DNA from: Kitasatospora griseola
GTDB lineage: Bacteria; Actinomycetota; Actinomycetes; Streptomycetales; Streptomycetaceae
Length of the DNA: 64,000 nucleotides
Reading direction: 5' to 3'
NCBI RefSeq assembly: GCF_014648555.1
Contig: NZ_BMRI01000013.1
Span: forward strand, 119,817-183,816
The notes under the pieces are model-generated. The model worked only from the letters and a program-made list of their open reading frames with translations. It was not told the DNA's origin and did no database searches. The translations under genes and the position numbers were made by a program. Shown here piece by piece: positions 7,508 through 19,764 of this stretch; positions within the stretch are counted from its first letter, which is position 1, and each line of letters opens with the position of its first letter.

Positions 7508-9123
7508 GTTCCCCCCTCGCCGTCCGCCCCGACCACACCGGGGACGGCCGGTTCGACCACCGCCGGTCCGGCCACCGCTGGACCGGTCTCGGCGTCCTCG
7601 TGCTCGCCGTCACCCTGGTGGCGGTGGATGCGACGGTGCTGTCCCTCGCCATCCCGTCGATCACCGAGACCCTTCGCCCGTCCGGCACCCAGCTGCTCTG
7701 GATCGGCGACGCCTACTCCTTCGTGCTGGCCGGCCTGCTGGTGTCGATGGGTGCGCTCAGCGACCGGCTGGGGCGCAAGCGGGTGCTGCTGGCGGGGTCG
7801 GCGGCATTCGGCGCGGCCTCGCTGCTGGCGGCGTACGCGCCGGGTCCGGGCTGGCTGATCCTGGCCCGGGCGCTGCTGGGTGTGGCGGGTGCGACGATCA
7901 TGCCGTCCACGCTGTCGTTGATCCGCGCACTGTTCCCGGACGCCCGGGAGCGGGCGACCGCGATCGGCATCTGGGGTGCGGGCGCGACGGCGGGTGCGGC
8001 GCTCGGCCCGCTGGTGGGCGGGGTGCTGCTGGAGCACTTCTGGTGGGGGTCGGTGTTCCTGCTGAACCTGCCGGTGATGGTGCTGCTGCTGGTGTTCGGC
8101 GCCTGGTTGCTGCCGGAGTCCCGCGATCCTCGTCCGGGCCGCTGGGACATGCCGAGCGTGCTGCTGTCGATGACGGGCGTGATCGGCGCGGTGTACGGGA
8201 TCAAGGAGTTCGCCGCACACGGCCTGGCCTCCTGGACCACTCCGGCGACGTTCGTCCTGGGCGCGGCCGCCCTGGCGCTGTTCGTACGGCGTCAGCTCCG
8301 CCTGCCGACTCCGCTGCTGGAGGTCCGGCTGTTCCGTGACCCGCGGTTCACGGCGGCGGTGGTGTCCTCGCTGATCAGCCTGATCGGGCTGTCCGGTGTG
8401 ATCTTCTTCATGTCGCAGTACCTCCAGCTGGTGCGCGGCTACTCGCCGCTCTCGGCGGGTGTCGCCGAACTCCCGGCCTTCGTCGGCTCGGTGGTCGGCG
8501 GTCTGCTGACGGCCCGGCTGGCGCGGCGCGCGGGTGCGCGCCGGGTGCTGACGGCCAGTCTGCTGGTGATGGGGCTGGGCATCGCGGTGCTGGGCCTGAT
8601 CCGCGTGGACAGCGCGTACCTGCTGATCGGCTCGTCCTTCCTGGCGCTGGGCACCGCCGAAGGCGTGGTGTACACCCTCTCCTCGGACCTGGTGCTGGGT
8701 ACCGCCCCGGCCGACAAGGCGGGCGCCGCCTCTGCGGTGTCGGAAACGGCGTACGAGCTGGGCGCGGCGCTGGGCATCGCACTGGTCGGCTCGGTCGTGA
8801 CGGCCCTGTACGCGGGGTCGCTCACCGTCCCGCCCAGCACGGACCCGGCGCTGGCCGACCAGGCCGGCCAGTCCCTCGGCGGCGCGGTGCAGGCCGCCGC
8901 GACCCTGCCGGGCGACCTCGCCGGGCAGCTGCTGACCAGCGCGAACAACGCCTTCGTCCACGGCATCAACATCGCCGCCTGGGTCTCGGCCGCCCTACTG
9001 CTGGCCTCCGCCGCCTTCGCCCGCCACCTCCTCCGCCCCCGCAACAGCAACGACACCGGCACCGACACCACTCCGACGGCCCCCGGCCTCCCGGAGACCC
9101 ACCCCGAGCCGGCGCACCACTGA
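7504..9123 (+). CDS. DHA2-family MFS drug exporter (SmvA/LfrA-like)
   Basis: A 539-residue membrane protein with about 14 predicted helices. Conserved drug-antiporter motifs are present: D in LVAVDATVLSLAIPSI (motif D1), GALSDRLGRKR (motif A) and GATAGAALGPLVGG (motif C). The family exports cationic biocides and antibiotics by proton antiport across the plasma membrane. It is translationally coupled to the upstream TetR gene. The last 30 residues are a hydrophilic Thr/Pro tail. The specific substrate is not predictable. Confidence 0.9.
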   Translation: MSSPLAVRPDHTGDGRFDHRRSGHRWTGLGVLVLAVTLVAVDATVLSLAIPSITETLRPSGTQLLWIGDAYSFVLAGLLVSMGALSDRLGRKRVLLAGSAAFGAASLLAAYAPGPGWLILARALLGVAGATIMPSTLSLIRALFPDARERATAIGIWGAGATAGAALGPLVGGVLLEHFWWGSVFLLNLPVMVLLLVFGAWLLPESRDPRPGRWDMPSVLLSMTGVIGAVYGIKEFAAHGLASWTTPATFVLGAAALALFVRRQLRLPTPLLEVRLFRDPRFTAAVVSSLISLIGLSGVIFFMSQYLQLVRGYSPLSAGVAELPAFVGSVVGGLLTARLARRAGARRVLTASLLVMGLGIAVLGLIRVDSAYLLIGSSFLALGTAEGVVYTLSSDLVLGTAPADKAGAASAVSETAYELGAALGIALVGSVVTALYAGSLTVPPSTDPALADQAGQSLGGAVQAAATLPGDLAGQLLTSANNAFVHGINIAAWVSAALLLASAAFARHLLRPRNSNDTGTDTTPTAPGLPETHPEPAHH

Positions 9124-9166
9124 CGCCCCGTCCGGCATCGCGTCCGACATCGCGTCGGCCACTGCG

Positions 9167-10832
9167 TCAGGGCTGCTCCCGCAGGTACGCCACCAGCCGT
9201 TCGGTGTCCTGCGGGGTCCAGCCGTCGGGCGGGACGATCCGGGACCAGGCCTCGACCGGCATCAGTCCGTAGCGGTGCCCGTGCCCTTCGGGCACCGCCT
9301 CGGACGCCGCCAGGTCGCAGGTGACCTGCCAGAACGTCACCACGGGGTACCAGCGCGTGGTCGGTGGGACGTCGTGGGCGCGCTGCCCGTTCAGCCAGGC
9401 GGGTCGGCTCCAGATCAGCGCGGGCTGCCACCACACGACAGGGTCGCTGCCGTTCTGCAGGTAGACCACCCAGGGCTGCGGCCAGGGCGCGTCGGGGATC
9501 GCGAAGTCGGAGGTCTGCTGGGCGAAGCGCACGGTGCGGCCGTCCTGGTGGACGGGCCGCCAGACGGGGCTGCCGGGCGCCCGCCCGCCGGTGTGGTCTT
9601 CCGCAGCGGGTTGTCGGGGGTGGGGCCGACCAGCAGCGCCCCGCCGGTCTCCGTGGTGAGCTGGTCGACGCCGCCGGGGAAGGCCTGTTCGACGGCGTAG
9701 GAGCCGAGGCTCTCGCCGGCCACCAGCAGCCGGGGGCGACTGTCGGCGGGCAGCTGCGACCAGTGCGCGCGGACGGCGTCGTACAGGGCGCGGCCGGCCT
9801 CGCTCGCCTTGCCTTCCGTCAGGAAGGAGATCCAGCTGGGCAGATAGGAGTACTGGAACGCGACCTCGGCGCTGTCGCCGTCGTACAGGTACTCGGGCGG
9901 TTGGGCGATGCGTTCGTTGACCCAGCCGCTTCCGGTGGTGCCCATCACCACCAGGACCTTCCGCTGGAAGCCGCCGGCCCGGTCGAGTTCGGCGACGGCG
10001 CGCCGGGCCCGTTCCTGCAGGACGCGTTCCGGGTCGGTGAGGCCGATTCCCTCGCCGGAGCGCAGGCCGGCATAGGCCCGGACGGGATCCTTGGCGGGAC
10101 GTCCGGTGAAGCCGGAGATCCGGGCGGCGGTGGGGGCCTGGCCGACGAAGTCGCGGCCCTTCGCACCGAGACTGTCCCAGCTCTCGTACGAGTCGGGACT
10201 GGCGGAGAGGGTGGGGAGCTCCGGCCGGACGATGCCGGGGCGGTCGAACGGTCCGTCAGGGCGGCGCCGCGTTCGGCGAGGCCCAGCAGGCCGCGCAGCA
10301 GGAAGCCCTGGACGAATCCGACCACCAGCGCGGCGGCGAGCGCGGCGGCCCCGGCGGCGGCCGCCCAGCCGGGGACGGCGGGGGCGAAGATCCGCCGCAG
10401 CGTCCGGGTGCCGAGCCGGACGGCCCGTGCGGCGAGCACCAGCAGCGCACCGAGCAGCAGGGCGACCGGCAACACCAGCGTCCACTGCCACCAGCCGATC
10501 CGCGGGTCGAGCCCGACGGCGCGCCGCGCGTCGCCCTGCCAGCGCACGCTCCAGGCGGTGATCGCCACGACGGCGCCGCCGCCGACTCCGGCCAGCAGCC
10601 ACCACCCGGCGCGCCGCACGGCCGGCGAAGGCAGCAGCCCGCACCGGCGGGCGACCAGGCCGAAGAACGCGCCGAGCCCGTAGCCGAAGAACGCGGTGAT
10701 CGCCCCGGCGGCGGCCTGCAGGAGCCAGGGGCGGGGCAGCAGCGACGGTGTGAAGGACAGGCAGTAGAACAGCACCGCCCCGACCAGCGCGCTCCAACTC
10801 GGCATGCGCCGCACGATCCGCTGCTCCCCCAC
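9167..10832 (-). pseudogene. Membrane alpha/beta-hydrolase (Abhydrolase_9 type), two frameshifts
   Basis: Three consecutive minus-strand frames assemble one protein of about 550 residues. The first, from ATG 10832, holds the N-terminal membrane domain (GAVLFYCLSFTPSLLPRPW and several helices) up to GAALTDRSTAP. A missing base near 10236 moves to IVRPELPTLSASPDSYESWDSLG... with the nucleophile elbow VAGESLGSYAVEQAF. A second missing base near 9590 moves to RTVRFAQQTSDFAIPD...SDPVVWW...GHGHRYG, ending at 9167. The family is a streptomycete/mycobacterial membrane-anchored hydrolase of unknown substrate. Without repair the nucleophile Ser and the distal His lie in different frames, so no active product is expected. 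Confidence 0.78.
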
Positions 10833-11126
10833 TGCCCACTACCTCCCCTCATCGCACGCCGTCACCCGTCGAGCGCCGGTCACCCGTCACCCGCCAAGCC
10901 GCCGACCACCGGTCATACGTATCTCGCCGTCACAGCCGTAGATCTGACGGACCGTCGGACTCCCCCCAATGGCGCAGCGCCGCTGGCCCGGGGGGTTGCC
11001 GGGCTCCGACGATGGGGACGGAGAGCGGAGCGCTGGTTCCGCACGTCCTGGTGCGGGCCGACGGCTCGCCGGATCGACCGCGGCGCGGAGTGGCCGGCGC
11101 GGTTCTGAGCGAAAGGGTGCAGCGCG

Positions 11127-11912
11127 ATGCGAGACGCGGATCAGAACAGTTCCGCCCGGGAACCGAGGCCCGTCGATCCACCGGCCTTCACCGAGGCTGA
11201 AGCCCCTACCACCCGACAAATCCGGCAGCCCGCGCCCCGCCGACCGCTGCTGCGCCAGGGACGAGTGGCCCCGCCCGTCCGGCAGACCCGTCCCGGGCGG
11301 GGCGGCGCTCGGCGGGGCGGCGCTCGGCGGGGCGTGCGGCTCGTGCTGGCGCTCGGTGCGGCCGCGACCGGCATGGCGGTGATGGCGTCCTGCGGCGGCA
11401 GCTCGGGCGAGGACCCGGTGCAGGCGGCGATGTCGACGTTCACGGTGGGGGCGGAGAACTTCTCGGGCGAGCCGGCCTCCCCGCTCGCCTCGCTGCACTC
11501 CTCGGCGCTGGCGTCGGTGTCGGCGGCGCGGGAGTCGGCGTCGCGGCAGGCGGCGGAGTTCGAGGCGTCGGCGAACGCCCAGCTGGCGGCGGGCCGGGAG
11601 AAGGCGCGGCAGGTGCTGGCGACCGTCCCGGACGCGGGCAACGCGCTGGGCGATGTGACGCTGACCGGGATCCCGACCCAGGTGACCGGCAATCTGACGG
11701 CGGCGAAGGTGACGGTCACCAACAGCACCCCGGAGACCCGCTCGTACGCGATCCAGGTGGACTTCACCGACGGCTCGGGTCAGGCCGTGGACTCCACGGT
11801 GGTGGGCGTGGAGAACCTCGCGCCGGGCGCCACCGAGAACCCGGTGGCGTTCTCCACCAAGAGCTCGGACACCACGCTGGTCCCGGTGGTGGTCAAGGCC
11901 CAGCGTTACTGA
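11127..11912 (+). CDS. Putative lipoprotein / FxLYD-like secreted protein
   Basis: 261 residues. An Arg/Pro-rich stretch (1-69) precedes a hydrophobic helix (about 70-86) ending in a lipobox-like VMASC (Cys 89). An Ala/Ser/Glu-rich helical segment follows (about 100-165), then a C-terminal beta-rich domain (about 170-261) with the pattern TAAKVTVTNSTPETRSYAIQV typical of FxLYD-like extracellular domains. A GTG at 11334 would give a conventional short lipoprotein signal peptide and may be the true start; the ATG at 11127 has a GAAAGGG site upstream. Function is unknown. It is convergent with the next small gene across a long hairpin. Confidence 0.65.
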   Translation: MRDADQNSSAREPRPVDPPAFTEAEAPTTRQIRQPAPRRPLLRQGRVAPPVRQTRPGRGGARRGGARRGVRLVLALGAAATGMAVMASCGGSSGEDPVQAAMSTFTVGAENFSGEPASPLASLHSSALASVSAARESASRQAAEFEASANAQLAAGREKARQVLATVPDAGNALGDVTLTGIPTQVTGNLTAAKVTVTNSTPETRSYAIQVDFTDGSGQAVDSTVVGVENLAPGATENPVAFSTKSSDTTLVPVVVKAQRY

Positions 11913-11933
11913 CGAACGCACCGTCGCCGAATG

Positions 11934-11997
11934 CCCCTCAGCGCGCTGTGCCCGCCGTCCGACCGTGGTCGAGCGGCGGGCACAGCGCGCTGAGGGG
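11934..11997. terminator. Bidirectional terminator, 24-bp perfect stem
   Basis: The arms at 11934-11957 and 11974-11997 are exact reverse complements (24 bp, starting CCCCTCAGCGCG) around a 16-nt loop. The hairpin sits between two convergent genes ending at 11912 and 12001, so it can terminate both. Confidence 0.88.
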
Positions 11998-12000
11998 TAC

Positions 12001-12288
12001 TCAGTTGACCGACCGGAGAATGACGTCGTCGTAGTCCCAGGCGGGGTCGTCGGTGTCCGGCCAGTTCGCGGTCTCCACTTCGGTCTCGGGGCCGACCTCG
12101 ACGACGGCGTGCCGGGCGGCGAGTTCCTCGTCGAGCCGGTACTCCTCGCTGCGCTGCCGCTCGGTGCGGTAGTGGTCGGCGGAGTGCGGCTCGGCGGGGA
12201 ACAGCTCGGTCCGGCCGACGCCGGTGGGGCGCAGGTCGTCGGGGGCGGGGTCGGTCTTCTCGGCGATTCGTCCACGGTGCAGAGTCAT
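12001..12288 (-). CDS. Small acidic hypothetical protein
   Basis: 95 residues from ATG 12288: charged, acidic and without membrane segments or a recognised domain. It contains repeated Glu/Asp/Arg stretches (RTERQRSEEYRLDEEL) and ends VILRSVN. It ends 4 bp after the bidirectional terminator. GC-skewed codon use supports it as coding. No function can be assigned. Confidence 0.55.
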   Translation of the reverse strand: MTLHRGRIAEKTDPAPDDLRPTGVGRTELFPAEPHSADHYRTERQRSEEYRLDEELAARHAVVEVGPETEVETANWPDTDDPAWDYDDVILRSVN

Positions 12289-12602
12289 GCGTCCATAGTG
12301 GTTCGGCCCGCCCGGGCGGGCCCGGTGCCCGGCCGCAGTTCCCCCCGATCGGGTGTACGGGTGGTTCCATCCTCCCGATCGCCGTCCCGGCCACCGTCCC
12401 GACCGCCCGCCCAGCCGCCCTCCCGGCCGCCGTCCGATCGACCGTCCTTCAGGCGCGCCGGTCGGCCATCCGTTCGGCGGGCGCGGGCAACCCTTGCGAC
12501 CGAACCCGGCTGGCCGCGGGCGGGGCGCGACCATAGCTTCGAGGCGGCGGGCGCGCGCCAACGCCGTCCGCGACCGCGACCCCTGGAAATCGGCTCCCCC
12601 AG
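12289..12602. other. 314-bp divergent intergenic region, low complexity
   Basis: The gap separates the small acidic gene (minus) from the beta-helix gene (plus). It is dominated by irregular CCCG/GGCCGCC repeats between about 12370 and 12450. No RNA gene, operator or further ORF was recognised. Promoters for both flanking genes must lie here. Confidence 0.5.
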
Positions 12603-13820
12603 ATGACTCCTCTCTTCACCTCGAAACGCCCGCGAACCCGTCTCACCGCCGTTCTGCTCGCCTCTGCCGCCACCGTGCCGACCCTGTTGGCCGCCGCCCC
12701 GGTGCCGGCTTCGCCGTTCGCCGTGGCGTCCCCGGCCTTCCCGATCGCCACCGCCCCGACCGTGGCCCGCCCGAACCTCACCCGCCCGGACGCCACCCGC
12801 CCCAACGCCCCCGGACCGAACGCCGCCGGACCGAACGTGCACCGCGTCCAGCCCGGCGCCTCCGTGCAGGCCGCCGTCGACGCGGCCCACCCGGGTGACG
12901 TGGTGGAGCTGGCGGCGGGCAACTACCCGGGCAGCGTCACCATCGCCACCGACGGGGTGACGCTGCGCGGGCAGGGCAACCGCTCCGTGCTGGTGCCCGA
13001 CCCGGCCGACCACAGCGCCTGCGCCGCGGCCGGCAACGGGCTGTGCGTGACGGGTGTGGCGGACGACCGCGGGATGCCGGTGCGGCCGGTGTCGGGCGCG
13101 GTGGTGGAGTCACTGGCGGTGGCGGGTTTCGCGAAGAACGGGATCGCCGCCGCCGTCACCGACAAGTTGACGGTCCACCAGGTGGCGTCCCACGACAACG
13201 GCCTGCAGGGCATCAGCGTGGAGATGTCGACCCGCACCGTGCTCACCGAGAACGAGGCCCGGGACAACGGGCAGGCGGGGATCTTCGTCGCCAACTGGTT
13301 CGACCGCAAGGGCGGTGCGCTGGAGACCCGCGGCACCCAGGTGGCGGCGAACCGGCTGACCGGCAACCGGATCGGCCTGCAGTTGCGCCGGGTGCGGGAC
13401 CTGACGGCGACCGGCAACCTGGCGTCCGGCAACTGCGGCGGCATCTTCGTGGTCGGTGACGACGGGGTGCCGCGGGCCGGTTCGCTGAGCGTCGCCAACA
13501 ACGTGGTGCGCGCCAACAACCGCTACTGCGAACCCAATCCGCGCCTGGACTCGGTGCAGGGCACGGGCATCCTGCTGACCGGCACCGAGGACGTGGTGGT
13601 CTCCGAGAACCTGATCACCGACCACTCCGGAACGTCGCCGATGTCGGGCGGCATCGTGCTGTACCCGAGCGTGGTGGGCGCGCCGAACGCCCGCGCCGTG
13701 GTCACCGACAACATCCTGGCCGACAACCTGCCGGTCGACCTCGCCGATCTCGACCAGCGCAACGGGAGCTCGTTCATGACCAACTCCTGCCGCACCTCCC
13801 AGCCCGCCGGTCACTGCTGA
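12603..13820 (+). CDS. Secreted right-handed parallel beta-helix protein
   Basis: 405 residues. A signal peptide (residues 1 to about 37, LTAVLLASAATVPTLLAAAPVPA) precedes a Pro/Asn/Ala-rich linker, then a solenoid of about 20-residue rungs from residue 80 onward (HRVQPGASVQAAVDAA, then repeats such as NGLQGISVEMS, NGQAGIFVANW, NRIGLQLRRV and NCGGIFVVG). This is the NosD/pectate-lyase-like parallel beta-helix fold with DUF1565-type beginnings. Such proteins usually bind or cleave polysaccharide, but no catalytic pattern is evident. It may be an extracellular carbohydrate-active or surface protein. Whether it belongs with the neighbouring pigment genes is unclear. Confidence 0.78.
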   Translation: MTPLFTSKRPRTRLTAVLLASAATVPTLLAAAPVPASPFAVASPAFPIATAPTVARPNLTRPDATRPNAPGPNAAGPNVHRVQPGASVQAAVDAAHPGDVVELAAGNYPGSVTIATDGVTLRGQGNRSVLVPDPADHSACAAAGNGLCVTGVADDRGMPVRPVSGAVVESLAVAGFAKNGIAAAVTDKLTVHQVASHDNGLQGISVEMSTRTVLTENEARDNGQAGIFVANWFDRKGGALETRGTQVAANRLTGNRIGLQLRRVRDLTATGNLASGNCGGIFVVGDDGVPRAGSLSVANNVVRANNRYCEPNPRLDSVQGTGILLTGTEDVVVSENLITDHSGTSPMSGGIVLYPSVVGAPNARAVVTDNILADNLPVDLADLDQRNGSSFMTNSCRTSQPAGHC

Positions 13821-13887
13821 CCCGTCCGCCGGCCACTGCTGACCGGCCCTCCGAGCCCTCCAGCCCCGACGAAAGGCCGACGCGCCC

Positions 13888-14982
13888 ATGACCTCCGCCC
13901 CGACCCGACCCGTCCTGTCCTCCTCCCCCGCCGTCGCAGCCACCACGGCACCCGACGGCGCGGCCGCCGCACCCGCCGTGCCGCCCGCGATGCTGTTGCG
14001 CGAGCTGGCCTTTGGCGCCGCCTGCGCGGGCGCGGTGCGCGCCGCCGCCAGCCTGAAACTGGCCGACGCGTTGGACGAACAACCCGCCACCGCAGAGGAG
14101 TTGGCGGTTCGCCTGGATGTCCCGGCCGTCCCGTTGGAGCGCCTGCTGCGGGCCCTGGTCTGCTACGAGGTGTTCGCCGCGACGGGTGACGGCCGCTTCC
14201 GCCACACCCCGCTGTCGCGCCTGCTGCGCACCGACGAGCCCGGCAGCCTGCGCGACATCGCGCTGTGGTGCACCGAGCCGTGGACGTGGCAGTCCTGGTC
14301 CCGGCTGGACGACGCGGTGCGCACCGGGCGCAGCGTGTTCGCCGACGCCTTCGGCAAGGAGTTCTTCCAGTACCTGCACGACGACGCGCCGGACTCGGCG
14401 GCCCTGTTCAACCGGGCGATGACGCAGTCCAGCCGGCAGTCCGCGCAGGACCTGGCCGACTTCCTGGACCTGGCGGGCATCGCCACGGCGGCCGACATCG
14501 GCGGCGGCCAGGGGCAGGCGCTGGCGGCCCTGATGGAACGTCACCCGGGCCTGCACGGCACGCTGCTGGACCTGCCGAAGGTGGTCGAGCACGCCGATCC
14601 GCGGCTGCTGCCGGGCGGCCCGCTGGCCGACCGGGCGCGGCTGGTGCCGGGCGACTGCCGGGTGGCGATCCCGGTGCAGGCCGATCTGTACCTGGTGAAG
14701 AACATCCTGGAGTGGGACGACGAATCCACTCGCCGCACGCTGCGCAACCTGCGTCAGGTGGCCCGCCCGGGCGCCCGGGTGGTGATCGTGGAGAACCTGG
14801 TCGACGACTCCCCGTCGATGCGGTTCACCACCGCGATGGACCTGCTGCTGCTGCTCAACGTGGGCGGCGCCAAGCACACCCTGGGCAGCCTGACCGCGCT
14901 GATCGAGGAGTCCGGCCTGCTGCTGAAGGCCGTCGCCCCGGTCAACGCGTACCTGCACGCGTTCACCTGCGCCGTCCCCTGA
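13888..14982 (+). CDS. O-methyltransferase of the polyketide tailoring type
   Basis: A 364-residue SAM-dependent O-methyltransferase of the acetylserotonin-OMT/TcmO-DnrK superfamily. An N-terminal dimerisation and winged-helix domain (about residues 35-110, AVRAAASLKLADALDEQPATAEELA) is followed by the SAM domain, with the glycine loop in ADIGGGQGQALA, LLDLPKVVEHA, the post-motif LVKNILEWDDE and AVIVEN-like VVIVENL. It is convergent with the type II PKS cluster, immediately beyond the biotin carboxylase gene. By family and location it probably methylates a hydroxyl of the aromatic polyketide. It is not part of the standard whiE set. Confidence 0.82.
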   Translation: MTSAPTRPVLSSSPAVAATTAPDGAAAAPAVPPAMLLRELAFGAACAGAVRAAASLKLADALDEQPATAEELAVRLDVPAVPLERLLRALVCYEVFAATGDGRFRHTPLSRLLRTDEPGSLRDIALWCTEPWTWQSWSRLDDAVRTGRSVFADAFGKEFFQYLHDDAPDSAALFNRAMTQSSRQSAQDLADFLDLAGIATAADIGGGQGQALAALMERHPGLHGTLLDLPKVVEHADPRLLPGGPLADRARLVPGDCRVAIPVQADLYLVKNILEWDDESTRRTLRNLRQVARPGARVVIVENLVDDSPSMRFTTAMDLLLLLNVGGAKHTLGSLTALIEESGLLLKAVAPVNAYLHAFTCAVP

Positions 14983-15012
14983 GCCGCGCCCACGGCGCAG
15001 TCGGCCAGAAGC

Positions 15013-15044
15013 AAGCCGTCCGGACCAGCTGGTCCGGACGGCTT
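15013..15044. terminator. Bidirectional terminator, 16-bp perfect palindrome
   Basis: AAGCCGTCCGGACCAG is followed directly by its exact reverse complement. The palindrome lies between the convergent O-methyltransferase (ends 14982) and biotin carboxylase (ends 15063) genes. Confidence 0.85.
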
Positions 15045-15062
15045 CTGACGTTTCGGAACCGG

Positions 15063-16424
15063 CTATCCGGCCGCGGCCTCCGCCGCCATCTCGGCGACCA
15101 GCCCGGTGGTGTGCCGGCCGGCCCGGAAGCGCGGGTCGGCGAGGGTGCGGCGCAGGTAGTCGGTGGTGGTGCGGACGCCCGGGCCGTCGATGCGGAACTC
15201 GGCGAGGGCGCGGTCGAGGCGGGCGACGGCCTGTTCCCGGTCGGGCGCCCAGGCGATGGTCTTGGCGAGCAGCGAGTCGTAGTCGGGGCCGATCGGCCAG
15301 CCGGGGTAGGCGTGGGTGTCGACCCGGACGAACGGGCCGCCGGGCGGGACGAATTCGGTGAGCAGCCCGGGGGTGGGCAGGAAGCCGCGTTCGGGGTCCT
15401 CGGCGTTGACCCGGGCCTCGACGGCCGCGCCGCGCGGTCGGACGGCGTCCTGGCGGAGCGTCAGGGGTTCGCCGGCGGCGATGGTGAGCTGTTCGCGGAC
15501 CAGGTCGATGCCGGTGACCATCTCGGTGACGGGGTGTTCGACCTGGAGGCGGCAGTTGACCTCCATCAGGTGGAACGCCCCGTCGGGGGCGAGCACGAAC
15601 TCGAAGGTGGCGGCGCCGACGTAGCCGACGGCGAGGGCGCCGCGGACGGCGGCGGCGCAGATCTCGTGGCGCAGCGGGTCGGGCAGGTTGGGTGCGGGCG
15701 ATTCCTCGATGAGCTTCTGGTGCCGGCGTTGCACGGAGCAGTCGCGTTCGCCGAGGTGGACGGCGTTGCCGTGGCGGTCGCAGAGCACCTGGACCTCGAT
15801 GTGCCGGGCGCCGTCGACGTAGCGTTCCAGGTAGAGCCGCTCGTCGCCGAAGACGGCGCGGGCGTGGGCCCGGGTCTCCTGGAAGGCGGTGGGCAGGTCG
15901 GCGGGGTCGCGGACGACGGCCATGCCGCGTCCGCCGCCCCCGGCGACGGCTTTGAGGATGACGGGGTAGCCGGTGCGGGCGGCGATCTCGCGGGCTTCGG
16001 CGGGGCTGCGGACGGCGCCGGTGGAGCCGGGCAGCACGGGCAGGCCGGCTTCGGCCATCAGTCGGCGGGCCACCGATTTGTCGCCGAGCTGTTCGATGAC
16101 CTGCGGGGGCGGGCCGATGAAGGTGAGGCCGTTGGCTTCGCAGATCTCGGCGAAGTCGGGGTCCTCGGAGAGGAACCCGTAGCCGGGGTGGACGGCCTGG
16201 GCGCCGGTGAGCCGGGCGGCTTCGACGATGGACGGGATGTGCAGGTAGCTGGCTCTGGCGGCGGCCGGTCCGAGGTGGACGGCCCGGTCGGCGAAGCGGA
16301 CCACCGCCGAGTCGCGGTCGGCGGTGGAGTACAGGGCGACGGTGCGGATGCCCATCTCCCGGCAGGTGCGGGCGATCCGCAGGGCGATCTCGCCGCGGTT
16401 GGCGATCAGCACGGTGGTGAACAT
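15063..16424 (-). CDS. accC: Acetyl-CoA carboxylase, biotin carboxylase subunit
   Basis: 453 residues, the full length for AccC. N-terminal LIANRGEIALRIARTCREMG, HPGYGFLSED, the glycine-rich ATP loop AVAGGGGRGMAVV, catalytic-region ERDCSVQRRHQKLIEE and MEVNCRLQVEHPVTE are all present. It carboxylates the biotin of the BCCP encoded just upstream (9-bp gap) using ATP and bicarbonate. With accDA it forms a complete bacterial-type (split-subunit) ACC at the 3' end of a whiE-like cluster, and probably supplies malonyl-CoA for pigment synthesis. Streptomycete primary metabolism usually uses AccA/AccB-type complexes, so this extra set stands out. Confidence 0.93.
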   Translation of the reverse strand: MFTTVLIANRGEIALRIARTCREMGIRTVALYSTADRDSAVVRFADRAVHLGPAAARASYLHIPSIVEAARLTGAQAVHPGYGFLSEDPDFAEICEANGLTFIGPPPQVIEQLGDKSVARRLMAEAGLPVLPGSTGAVRSPAEAREIAARTGYPVILKAVAGGGGRGMAVVRDPADLPTAFQETRAHARAVFGDERLYLERYVDGARHIEVQVLCDRHGNAVHLGERDCSVQRRHQKLIEESPAPNLPDPLRHEICAAAVRGALAVGYVGAATFEFVLAPDGAFHLMEVNCRLQVEHPVTEMVTGIDLVREQLTIAAGEPLTLRQDAVRPRGAAVEARVNAEDPERGFLPTPGLLTEFVPPGGPFVRVDTHAYPGWPIGPDYDSLLAKTIAWAPDREQAVARLDRALAEFRIDGPGVRTTTDYLRRTLADPRFRAGRHTTGLVAEMAAEAAAG

Positions 16425-16433
16425 GCGGGCCCC

Positions 16434-16945
16434 CTACGCGGGTTCGACGGCGATCAGTCGCTGCTGGAACTCCACTGCGGCGCCGTCGGCGGCGAGGATC
16501 TCCACCACCCGGCCGGCGATGTCGGCCTCGACGGGGCTCATCATCTTCATCACTTCGAGGATGCCGATCGGCTGGCCTGCGGTGACGGTGTCGCCGACGG
16601 CGACGAACGGCGACGCGCCCGGTTCGGGCGCGTGGTAGTAGGTGCCGATCATCGGGGCGCACACGTGGTGCAGGCCGTCCCCGGGTTCCGGTCCGGCCGA
16701 GGAGGCCTGACCGTCCGCCATCGGCACGCCACCGCCGTCGGGGGCGCTGGGGTCGTCCCATTCGACCTCGACGGCGGTGCCGAGGTGTTCGAGCCGGATC
16801 CGGCGCGGTGGTCGGGTGCTGGTGCGGGCCAGTTCGGCGACGCTGCGGCACAGTTCGGCGAGGTCCGCGACCTGGTCGGGGCCGCCGGATCCGTCACCGG
16901 TGAGGGCGATCCGTCCGTGGGACGGCGGGTGTTTCACCTCGACGG

Positions 16946-16949
<4 letters not shown>
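16434..16949 (-). CDS. accB: Acetyl-CoA carboxylase, biotin carboxyl carrier protein
   Basis: 171 residues. An N-terminal helical segment and a Pro/Gly linker precede the C-terminal biotinyl domain (residues about 95-171), with the biotinylation motif EVMKMM and the upstream [12 protein letters not shown] sequence characteristic of BCCP. Met replaces the usual Ala before the target Lys-Met (EVMKM instead of EAMKM), a tolerated change. The ATG at 16949 overlaps the accDA stop by four bases, indicating translational coupling. It carries CO2 between AccC and AccDA. Confidence 0.92.
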
Positions 16950-18628
<1,679 letters not shown>

Positions 18629-18697
18629 GGCGGCTCTCCCTTCCCATCTGCAATTCCTGTGCAAGTCCCCGCTCGATGTCCTCGGGCAGGGGGTGGT

Positions 18698-19738
<1,041 letters not shown>

Positions 19739-19764
19739 CTGTTGCTCCTTGCGGTGGGGTGGGG

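Noticed and set aside
13774..16851. Long minus-strand frame over the O-methyltransferase and acc genes
   Set aside because: Arg/Pro-rich translation, out of frame with AccB and AccC, no homology pattern.
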